Shown: one piece after another, positions 15,859-22,690 of the stretch
Position numbering within the stretch: the stretch's first letter is position 1
How the letters are laid out: the number at the start of each line of letters is the position of its first letter
NCBI GenBank assembly: GCA_963771005.1
Contig: CAVYRO010000002.1
Coordinates: 558,001-622,000 of the forward strand
Reading direction: 5' to 3'
DNA from: DASQZK01 sp963771005
GTDB lineage: Bacteria; Bacteroidota; Bacteroidia; Bacteroidales; GCA-2748055
DNA: 64,000 bases
Notes under the pieces: generated by a model
Seen by the model: the letters and a program-made list of their open reading frames with translations, nothing else
Databases searched by the model: none
Told to the model about the DNA's origin: nothing
Position numbers and translations under genes: made by a program

Positions 15859-16879
15859 TTTTCAGTTTTTTTAGGTGAAGGGTAAGCTCATAGATCGAGT
15901 GAAAGAACAAATTTTCATTTTCCTGCTGAACATTCCAAACATTCCGATCATTTTCGATCTTTATCCTGACGATTAAATCCGCATTCTCTTCCCTTCCTGT
16001 ATTTCTGAACCCTGCGCGGTGTAAAGCCTTAAGCGTCCATACCCTGAGTCCGGGCAAATCTGCCGCCGGATCCAGAAAAACAGATCCCCTGAAAGCGGGC
16101 ACAGGCCTGAAATCACCTGTAAGCATATCAAAACTGATTTTTTCGGAGGTGAAAAGATTCCTGATCCGGCCATCAAGAATAAGATCCTCAGGCGCTCCTT
16201 CGCTTATTCTTCCATTATCGATGAGCCATATTTTATCGGCGTAATGCAGGGCCAGGTTAAGATCATGCGTACTGAATATAACGGAATGCTTGCGGTCGCA
16301 CAGCGTTCTGAGCAGCATTGAGATGCCGTATTTATTGGGAACGTCGAGGAAGGCCGAGGGCTCGTCAAGGAGGATAAGTCCGGTCGATTGGGCAAGTGTC
16401 CGCGCAATCATTCCGCGTTGTTTCTCACCGTCGCTGATCTCGTCTACCTTATTTCCTTCAAGGGCTTGTAATCCAACGGACGCAATGGCTTCATCAACCG
16501 CGGATGCATCTGCTTCCGCCAGCCTCCCGTACCAGTTCGTATACGGGTATCGTCCCAGCTCCACCAGTTCCCTCACCGTCATCTCGCCTGCATTCACAAG
16601 TCCGGAAGGAACAAATCCGCAGGTGCGCGCCATCTCTGAAGGCTGATATGACCGGAGATCTTTACCCATAAGCGTTATCTCTCCCCCAAGCTGGGGAATG
16701 ATTTTCATGATCGTTTTCAGAAGGGTTGATTTTCCCGAACCGTTTCTGCCGATAAGACAGACAAGTTCGCCAACACGCAGGTGAAGATCTGTTTCCCGCA
16801 GCAAAACTGTCTCCCGTTGTCGCCCGCGATAACCGAAGGTCCCGTTTTTTATTTCGAGTATGATTTCCGGGCTGTCCAT
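15845..16879 (-). CDS. btuD: Corrinoid ABC transporter ATPase BtuD with C-terminal extension
   Basis: A 344-aa FecE/BtuD-type ATPase that energises corrinoid import. Walker A GRNGSGKST, Q-loop region (ARTCGFVPSG), an ISDGEKQR signature in place of LSGGE, Walker B ILLDEPSAFLD and the switch His STHDLNLAL are all visible. The ATPase ends near residue 250; about 95 extra residues follow (DLPGLRVWTLKALHRAGF, LIVRIKIEND) with no motif I know. A start at 16915 is possible, but ATG at 16879 sits exactly on the btuC stop (TGATG) and gives the family N-terminus. The riboswitch upstream supports corrinoid as substrate. Confidence 0.88.
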   Translation of the reverse strand: MDSPEIILEIKNGTFGYRGRQRETVLLRETDLHLRVGELVCLIGRNGSGKSTLLKTIMKIIPQLGGEITLMGKDLRSYQPSEMARTCGFVPSGLVNAGEMTVRELVELGRYPYTNWYGRLAEADASAVDEAIASVGLQALEGNKVDEISDGEKQRGMIARTLAQSTGLILLDEPSAFLDVPNKYGISMLLRTLCDRKHSVIFSTHDLNLALHYADKIWLIDNGRISEGAPEDLILDGRIRNLFTSEKISFDMLTGDFRPVPAFRGSVFLDPAADLPGLRVWTLKALHRAGFRNTGREENADLIVRIKIENDRNVWNVQQENENLFFHSIYELTLHLKKLKNEPG

Positions 16880-17907
16880 CAGGCAAAGGTTCTTTTTCTG
16901 CGAAAGACGATCCAAATCACCACCGGGATGCCAACCAGGGAGGTTACGGCATTTACCGGCAGGATCAGTCCGGCTCCCGGCAAAACGGTAATGATATCGC
17001 TGATGAGCATGACCGAGGTTCCGATCAGTATGCTGTAGAGGAAGAGAACATTACTTTTTGAGGTTCGTGAGATCATTCTTGCCAGGTGAGGCACGGCGAT
17101 GCCTACAAACCCCAGGGGTCCGCAAAAAGCCGTTACCGTTCCGGTAAGCAGGCTGGTGGAAGTGAATACGAGTGTCCGGTAAACCGTGATATTTACGCCC
17201 ATGGTGCGCGCGTAATTTTCCCCCAGCATCACGGCATTTGAGGGTTTGAGAACGAGGATCGCCAGGACGAGCCCCGGGATAAACCCGGCGATAAGGAACG
17301 GGATCTGCTCGTTACCCACATTGTTCAACGAGCCCATGGTCCAGATGACGAAAGCCTTCAGGGCCGTCTCCCGGCTGAAATACTGGAGAATGCTTATAAT
17401 AGCGGAGATCCCGCTGCCGGTCATGATCCCCAGGATAAGGATGGTCATGACATCCTTTACACGGAGGGAAACGATAAGGATGAGCAGCATGACCATACCC
17501 GATCCCATCCAGGCTGCAAGAACGAGAAGCCAGCTGTTTCCGGGTGAAAAAACGCTGAAACGGAAAAAGGAGGAAAAGCCGAGGACAACGAGGGCCACAC
17601 CGAGTCCTGCGCCGGAACTGATACCGAGGACGTAAGGTCCCGCGAGCGGGTTCCGGAACACCGTCTGCATCTGCAGCCCGCTCACCGACAGGGCAATGCC
17701 TGCTATGACCGCGGTGATGACCCTGGGGATACGGAACATATGCATGGTCATCCATTCGGGGGAAGTAGTGTCATGACTGAACAGGAGCCCGAAAGATTCA
17801 CGTATGGAGATATCTGCCGTGCCCGAGGTAAGATCGACAGCAAAAAGGAGGATACTGATGAGTGTCAGTATAACCGGGAACCAAAACCTGCGGCTGTTAT
17901 CCTTCAC
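16879..17907 (-). CDS. btuC: Corrinoid ABC transporter permease BtuC
   Basis: A 342-aa FecCD-family permease with about ten transmembrane helices. Family motifs are AVIAGIALSVSGLQMQTVFRNPLAGPYVLGISSGAGLG near the N-terminus (key part NPLAGPYVLGIS) and GPLGFVGIAVPHLAR near the C-terminus, the segment that contacts the ATPase. FecCD permeases carry haem, siderophores or cobalamin; the cobalamin riboswitch at the head of the operon favours corrinoids. It follows the 91-aa gene by 14 nt and shares one base with btuD. Confidence 0.9.
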   Translation of the reverse strand: MKDNSRRFWFPVILTLISILLFAVDLTSGTADISIRESFGLLFSHDTTSPEWMTMHMFRIPRVITAVIAGIALSVSGLQMQTVFRNPLAGPYVLGISSGAGLGVALVVLGFSSFFRFSVFSPGNSWLLVLAAWMGSGMVMLLILIVSLRVKDVMTILILGIMTGSGISAIISILQYFSRETALKAFVIWTMGSLNNVGNEQIPFLIAGFIPGLVLAILVLKPSNAVMLGENYARTMGVNITVYRTLVFTSTSLLTGTVTAFCGPLGFVGIAVPHLARMISRTSKSNVLFLYSILIGTSVMLISDIITVLPGAGLILPVNAVTSLVGIPVVIWIVFRRKRTFA

Positions 17908-17921
17908 CTGAAGAGTTAAAA

Positions 17922-18197
17922 TTACCCGTTGTCAAAATCGTTCATCACAGCGACCAGCTTGGTCATATCCTGCCTGACCTGGCTGAAGTGGGCATGAACA
18001 TTGTCCATACCTGCAGTTTCCCCGGGATGATTAACCCTGGAGATGAGTTCATTCCTGATCTGTACGATCCTGCTGATGATATCATAAAAACGTTTGTCTG
18101 TCATGTCGGGGTGAAAATGCCTGTATGTGAAAGCTTCTGTAAGCAATTCGTATGACAGGTAATTGATATCCTTTTTAAGTTGTTTAATGCTGGCCAT
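17922..18197 (-). CDS. 91-aa protein of unknown function in corrinoid operon
   Basis: Family not recognised. The ATG at 18197 (MASIKQLKKDINYLSYELL) is preferred over 18266, which would overlap btuF and add a Tyr/Asn-rich tail. The protein looks all-helical and soluble: a basic amphipathic N-terminal helix, a His-rich patch (TYRHFHPDM, NVHAHF) and a long helix around IISRIVQIRNELISRV. It lies between btuF (37-nt gap) and btuC (14-nt gap). A cytoplasmic helper of corrinoid uptake or processing is conceivable, and the histidines could bind metal, but nothing in the sequence proves it. Confidence 0.7.
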   Translation of the reverse strand: MASIKQLKKDINYLSYELLTEAFTYRHFHPDMTDKRFYDIISRIVQIRNELISRVNHPGETAGMDNVHAHFSQVRQDMTKLVAVMNDFDNG

Positions 18198-18234
18198 TTC
18201 TGTTGATTTTGGGTTTTCCCTGTAAATGTACGGA

Positions 18235-19362
18235 TTATTCCAGTTTTCTGTAATATACAAATTCATGATCGCCGGCCAGGCCGGGATGTAGTATTTTTAT
18301 CAGGTCGGCAAGGATCTTTTCAGGGTTCACCACCCCCGATTCCCAGTAATCATTTCCACCCTCCGGGTTCAGCCGCGCATCGTTGTTAAAGACATTTCCC
18401 GCCTTGTAAACAGGAAGGTTTTTAAAACGTTCATCACGGGCGGCGATCTCCGCAAGATCCCGGGCAGTCCCTGTGTTAATCCAGCATCCGGCCTTCCATG
18501 CCTTCATAAACGCCGTCTCCAGGTCAAGGGGAATATATTCATCCGACGGATCGTCCTTCCAGAGGTAATCACCGCCGGCATCATGAATGAGTCTGGCCAT
18601 GAAAGAATTTCCGCCGGCCATATACCAGGTATCTTTCCACGGTAATCCCGCCAACACCGCGGGTCCGGGTGTTGCAGCGGAAGCTTTTTCTGCCAGCGCT
18701 GTATATTCCTCTGCTACCCGGGTAAAAAGCGACTCGGCCAGATCTTCCTTACCGTACAAAGCCCCGAATACTTTCAGCCATTCCATCTTCCCGAGTGGAT
18801 GATTTTCCAGGTATTCAGCAATAATAACCGAGGGAATGCCGGCCTTCTGAAGCCGTTCACTGACAGCAGTGACTGAAGCATTCAGACCATAGAGAAAAAC
18901 CAGGTCGGGGTGAAGAGAAATAATGGCTTCGTAATCCAAAGCAGGAACATAGCCTACATCCTTTACCCAGCCTTCCCTGATCCGTTCCCTCACTTTGCCG
19001 TCGTACACATAATTAAATCCTGAAACCCCCGCAATGGAATTTTCTTCATGAAGCGCCGAAATAAACCCGATATGCGTGGTTGACAGGACCACCACTTTTT
19101 TTACAGGCACCGGGATGACAGGAAAGTTTTCCATGGAATCGGGAAGGATAGCATTACCCGTCTTCAGCACACAGGTAAAGCCTGTATTCCGGGCTTTCTG
19201 CCAGGGATTGATAATGGTAAGTACTGAATATCCCCTTGACTTCCGGATCGTGAACTTATCGGACCAGGTATTCCCCGTTTCAGTGCCGCTGCGGTTATCC
19301 ACAAGGGGACTGCACGAGAAAAGAAAGGCAATGGATCCTATGATCAGGATGGACTTTTTCAC
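18235..19362 (-). CDS. btuF: Corrinoid ABC transporter substrate-binding lipoprotein BtuF-like
   Basis: A 375-aa periplasmic binding protein of the BtuF/FepB class. The lipobox LFSC puts the lipidated Cys near residue 17. Two lobes linked by a helix are indicated by VVVLSTTHIGFISALHEENSIAGVS, then LDYEAIISLHPDLVFLYG, and in the second lobe YMAGGNSFMARLIHDAGGDYLW. It captures ligand in the periplasm and presents it to BtuC. Its ATG overlaps the protease stop by 4 nt, so it is translationally coupled to the protease gene. Corrinoid specificity is inferred from the riboswitch. Confidence 0.88.
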   Translation of the reverse strand: MKKSILIIGSIAFLFSCSPLVDNRSGTETGNTWSDKFTIRKSRGYSVLTIINPWQKARNTGFTCVLKTGNAILPDSMENFPVIPVPVKKVVVLSTTHIGFISALHEENSIAGVSGFNYVYDGKVRERIREGWVKDVGYVPALDYEAIISLHPDLVFLYGLNASVTAVSERLQKAGIPSVIIAEYLENHPLGKMEWLKVFGALYGKEDLAESLFTRVAEEYTALAEKASAATPGPAVLAGLPWKDTWYMAGGNSFMARLIHDAGGDYLWKDDPSDEYIPLDLETAFMKAWKAGCWINTGTARDLAEIAARDERFKNLPVYKAGNVFNNDARLNPEGGNDYWESGVVNPEKILADLIKILHPGLAGDHEFVYYRKLE

Positions 19363-20987
19363 TTAATAATAAAGATCTTCTTACGGGACACAGTTGTACC
19401 TATCTGTATTTCAATTATATAAACACCTTCCTTAAGTGAACTGAAATTAAAGGTGGCGATTTTGGACACCGGGGGCACATAGGTTCCCAACATCCGGCCA
19501 TCAAGCGTATAGAGACGTATGATCGCTCCCCGCAGGCTGAGCGTATCGATCTCTACCGAGAAATGTCCGTCAGAGGGATTAGGGTAGACTGTGAACCGGT
19601 CGAGGTATTCTATGGGCTGTTCCGGGTTATACGGATCGTAACCGGGGATGGCCATAACCCCGGAATTGCCCGGATCGAGCCATTCCGACAGATGCCTGCT
19701 TTTTTCAGGGTAATAATCCCAGCACATGTGAAATTTAGAGAAGTAATCGTTGACAGGCAGTGCACAAATTGCTTCGCCCCCGGTAAGATTACCCACGATC
19801 TGCTTCAACGGGTTAAAAAGTGGGGCTCCCGATGAGCCGGGCTCCGTTGTACCTTTTTCCCAGTTCTCCACCCTCCAGAAAGCACCCGGAGCACTTTCCC
19901 CGTAAAGCCAGGGAGGCGGATTTACCGGCTGGTAGTTCCTGAGGACGGGATTATTATCGAGGGCAATCATTTTCACATCTCCCCAGGGATGGTGGATGCA
20001 TGCCGATTTCGGGGAGGGCGAGTCATACCTTGACCACCCGGCGTAGTAAGGATGGTAGCTTTCCGGCGGAAAATCCGTAAGCTGGAGCAGGGTGAAATCC
20101 AGGCTGTCTGAAGTTGCCAGGACAACAGCCGAAGAAAGGCTGAGGGAGACCGAACCATCTGCGCCGCTGCAGTCAGGTGATTCGTAACCGAAGATGAATA
20201 AAGAACTCTGCGACTGGGACGTATTCTTGATGCAATGATTTGCCGTGAGAAGATACGGTGTGCCATCCGATTCTGCATTGTTTATCAGTGTTCCCGTGCA
20301 AAATTCTCCGGTGGAACCGATAAAGATCCGGCAGACCGATTGTTTGATCACCTGCCAGTCGTCTCCTTCGGGACAATTGATACCCGGGTTGCATTCACCC
20401 GCCAGGCCATGTCTCCCGTCCTTCCTTCCGAAAACATCGGCAAAGGCGTAGGAAACTCGCGATAATTCAAGTTCCCCGTACGATTGTCCGGCCGGGACCT
20501 GCAGTTCAATAATGAGCCTGTCACCCGGGATGAAATCGGTCTGCAGGTTTTCCGGAGATTTATTATTCAGATCATTGAATCCCCCCAGGATATTATCCTG
20601 TGAGGGGTCATAGATAAAAAGCATACTTCCCTGAGTCAACCTGTACCTGCTGAAATAAAGGGCAAGTCCGTATGCATTTTCCGAAGAAAGCGCCAGGCGC
20701 CAGACCCTGACACCATTCGGCTCGTCCGTCCAGGTCCCGGAATTGGAAGGGGAATATTGAACGGCGATATTTTCGGCGAAATGGAATGGTTTTTTACCCC
20801 CGGTGATGTTTTCGTCCCTGAAGCTCTCCCGGATAGCTTTCTCATGATCGACAGGGGGAAGACTGTGAAAGGTAAGGACTGATTTTTTGCTGTCGAAATG
20901 ATACGGATGTCCTCCCCTGCTTATCTGGCCAGAGACAGCAAAGGACAGGAGGGAAAGGATGAAGAGTAAAAAATATTTCATGATCAC
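19359..20987 (-). CDS. T9SS-exported Lys-C-like serine protease within corrinoid operon
   Basis: A 542-aa secreted S1-fold protease resembling lysyl endopeptidase (Achromobacter protease I type). A signal peptide (ends near VSGQ) precedes a pro/beta region to about residue 195. The catalytic triad is His251 (TANHC), Asp297 (SLDFTLLQL) and Ser386 (PGSSGAPLF). IHHPWGDVKMI is a further Lys-C landmark. The C-terminus (about 465-542: FTVYPNPSDGHFSV, YTLDGRMLG, GVYIIEI) is a T9SS type A sorting domain, so the enzyme should be on the cell surface or released. It sits second in the operon after the DUF4465 gene. A start at the second Met (20981) is also possible. Confidence 0.88.
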   Translation of the reverse strand: MIMKYFLLFILSLLSFAVSGQISRGGHPYHFDSKKSVLTFHSLPPVDHEKAIRESFRDENITGGKKPFHFAENIAVQYSPSNSGTWTDEPNGVRVWRLALSSENAYGLALYFSRYRLTQGSMLFIYDPSQDNILGGFNDLNNKSPENLQTDFIPGDRLIIELQVPAGQSYGELELSRVSYAFADVFGRKDGRHGLAGECNPGINCPEGDDWQVIKQSVCRIFIGSTGEFCTGTLINNAESDGTPYLLTANHCIKNTSQSQSSLFIFGYESPDCSGADGSVSLSLSSAVVLATSDSLDFTLLQLTDFPPESYHPYYAGWSRYDSPSPKSACIHHPWGDVKMIALDNNPVLRNYQPVNPPPWLYGESAPGAFWRVENWEKGTTEPGSSGAPLFNPLKQIVGNLTGGEAICALPVNDYFSKFHMCWDYYPEKSRHLSEWLDPGNSGVMAIPGYDPYNPEQPIEYLDRFTVYPNPSDGHFSVEIDTLSLRGAIIRLYTLDGRMLGTYVPPVSKIATFNFSSLKEGVYIIEIQIGTTVSRKKIFIIK

Positions 20988-21045
20988 CGGAAGATAGGCT
21001 GCTGCTAATTTACTTCATTTATCGGTAAATGTCCCGGGTGATCCA

Positions 21046-21771
21046 TTATTCCTGCAAATCACCAAAAATGTTATCGATACAGACCGTGAGCGGGGTGTTA
21101 ATTCCGAAAGCCCCCGTATCCGAGGATGCAAAGGAGAGGACGATATACTGCATATATCCTGCATCAGACAGATCCAGGTCGGTCCATACATTGCTTATAT
21201 AATCCTGGCTATTGTCATCCGGGGTGTAATCTGCCAGGGTTACCTCCCCGTTAAGCACCTTATTTCTGTCTTTATCAAGACCTTCGATAATTAGTTTGAA
21301 ATAATCGGGATCATCACCTGAAGGACCTCCGAATTTTTTGGCGAAATTATCGCCGTTCAGCATGGAATAATAGGCATACGTTGAATTGCATACGCTGAAG
21401 TTGGTGATTTTTTCGGGAGTGGTAAAGAAGATGGTATCCTTCTGCCATGAATAATAAACGCAATATATTTTGGAATGATCCGCACCCTCGCCGGCAACGG
21501 AGCTGTACAGATTGTCAAATCCCGGAGTGGTCTTGTCGGTATGATTGCTGTAAGCAAATCCCGACCAGCTTTGCTGGGAGTAATTTACCGGGAAAAAAGC
21601 ATTTCCGGTGGAAAAACCGCCGGCACCGTCCTTGCCGATGTAGTATCCGTCAGGTCCCGGATCGAGATTCTCGAAGGTGATGCGGTCCCGTTTTACGGAG
21701 TCTTCTTTTTTGCAGGAAGCAAAGGCAAGGAATCCTGCTGCGATGAGGGAGACAAGTACTTTTTTTTCCAT
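21046..21771 (-). CDS. DUF4465 (BtuH-like) surface lipoprotein
   Basis: A 241-aa lipoprotein: leader ending AFASC (Cys about 20), followed at once by KKEDS, an acidic pattern like Bacteroidota lipoprotein surface-export signals. The rest is a beta-rich domain with DUF4465 features (TFENLDPGPDGYY, WSGFAYSNHTDKTTPGFDN, VWTDLDLSDAGY, VCIDNIFG). DUF4465 proteins of gut Bacteroides (BtuH) bind cobalamin at the surface; the riboswitch 115 nt upstream supports the same role here. It is the first gene of the operon, 58 nt ahead of the protease gene. Confidence 0.82.
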   Translation of the reverse strand: MEKKVLVSLIAAGFLAFASCKKEDSVKRDRITFENLDPGPDGYYIGKDGAGGFSTGNAFFPVNYSQQSWSGFAYSNHTDKTTPGFDNLYSSVAGEGADHSKIYCVYYSWQKDTIFFTTPEKITNFSVCNSTYAYYSMLNGDNFAKKFGGPSGDDPDYFKLIIEGLDKDRNKVLNGEVTLADYTPDDNSQDYISNVWTDLDLSDAGYMQYIVLSFASSDTGAFGINTPLTVCIDNIFGDLQE

Positions 21772-21885
21772 CTCTCAATGAAATTTAGGTTCATACATTG
21801 ATTATAACAATCAATAATCGCAAGCAGGCAGGAAAAAGGGAAGGTTTTTCTTGCTTTTGTTCCCGAAAGCTGTGATTAATTGACG

Positions 21886-22070
21886 GTGTCCGGCAGGTCT
21901 TCTGGCTTATCCCGATCTCCGGAGCCTTCCCGTGAACGATACATTCACAGTGGCGTAATTTCCAGAGATCATGACCCCTCACGGGGACGGGAAACACAGC
22001 AGCGGGTACTGTCCGGGATTCTCACCCGGTTCCCTCTTGATTTTGCCTTTACGGGCAAAAACCGGTACAG
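21886..22070 (-). promoter_or_regulatory. Cobalamin riboswitch
   Basis: Read on the minus strand, the classic order is present: a P2-type hairpin (TTTTTGCC...GGCAAAA), the AGGGAACCGGGTGAGAATCCCGG arm (core GAATCCCGGACAG), a CCCGCTGCTGT segment, GCCACTG, and the B12 box GCCAGAAGACCTGCC at 21906-21892. The RNA would begin at a -7 box at 22081-22074. It heads the DUF4465-protease-btuFCD operon and should reduce its expression when adenosylcobalamin-type corrinoid is plentiful. The 115 nt before the first ATG contain only a weak ATTGATT/AATCAAT hairpin with no T-tract, so translational control is likelier than termination. Confidence 0.95.
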
Positions 22071-22073
22071 GGG

Positions 22074-22081
22074 CAAATATA
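22074..22081 (-). promoter_or_regulatory. -7 box of the corrinoid operon
   Basis: On the minus strand TATATTTG matches TAnnTTTG and is placed about 7 nt before the first riboswitch bases. The -33 TTTG is not obvious. Confidence 0.5.
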
Positions 22082-22138
22082 GGAATTATTTGTTGGATCG
22101 GGTGATTAATCTAAGTGAGTTATGAGGTTATGAGGTTC

Positions 22139-22380
22139 AAGGGAGGAAGTGAGAAAGTGAGAAAGTGAGAAAGTGAGTAATTTATGAGGTTATGAAGTTT
22201 TATCACCGGATAGTTAACTCCATTCTTTACTTTCGCCTTTCAACTTTAAATCCGCGAAAATCCGTTCCGATAGCCATCGGAATCCGTCCAATCCGTGTTC
22301 AACTCTCTCCATCCGCGAAAATCCGTGTTCCACATTCAAGGGAGGAAGTGAGAAAGTGAGAAAGTGAGTAATTTATGTTT
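22139..22380. repeat. Simple-sequence and dispersed repeats between riboswitch and ligA
   Basis: GGGAGGAAGTGAGAAAGTGAG occurs at about 22140 and again at about 22340 (9-bp AAAGTGAGA tandem units plus TAATTTATG). Between them lies the best copy of the CCGATAGCCATCGG palindrome with flanking AATCCGCGAAAATCCG words (about 22250-22330). No coding frame is convincing. Confidence 0.7.
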
Positions 22381-22594
22381 AGAAATATTCTCTCCGCTAA
22401 ACTTTGTACCTTTACTCCTCGTTGACCGCAGGGAGAGTCCTGCAGGATTGTCAGGCTAAAACCGTCTTAACTTTTTACGGCAACCCGGTGTTTATTACAA
22501 TTAGAGTCTGTCAATAAACAATAAAATGTTGATAATTAAATGAATAAAATCTTTCAAGGGTTTTTGATTATTGGTAAATTTAAGAAAAAAGCAG

Positions 22595-22690
22595 ATGAAA
22601 CTCTTTGAAGATTTTAAGATAAAGTTTGAAAAGCCTGATTGGTCAAGGAACCTGGAATTAGGCTTAATTGAAATTACTCTCTTATCATGA
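22595..22690 (+). CDS. Possible 31-codon upstream ORF coupled to ligA
   Basis: ATG at 22595 opens a 31-codon frame (MKLFEDFKIKFEKPDWSRN...) whose TGA overlaps the ligA ATG as ATGA. The overlap suggests a leader peptide or translational coupling, but the composition is ordinary and there is no other proof. Upstream, TACCTTTA (22407-22414) resembles a -7 box, and GCAGGGAGAGTCCTGC forms a small hairpin. Confidence 0.25.
   Translation: MKLFEDFKIKFEKPDWSRNLELGLIEITLLS

Noticed and set aside
21791..21997. 68-aa minus-strand frame over the riboswitch
   Set aside because: Lies on the structured B12 riboswitch and its leader; no coding features.
22421..22500. Possible SRP (4.5S) RNA
   Set aside because: The GGAA tetraloop and AGCAGC side of the SRP symmetric loop are not present.
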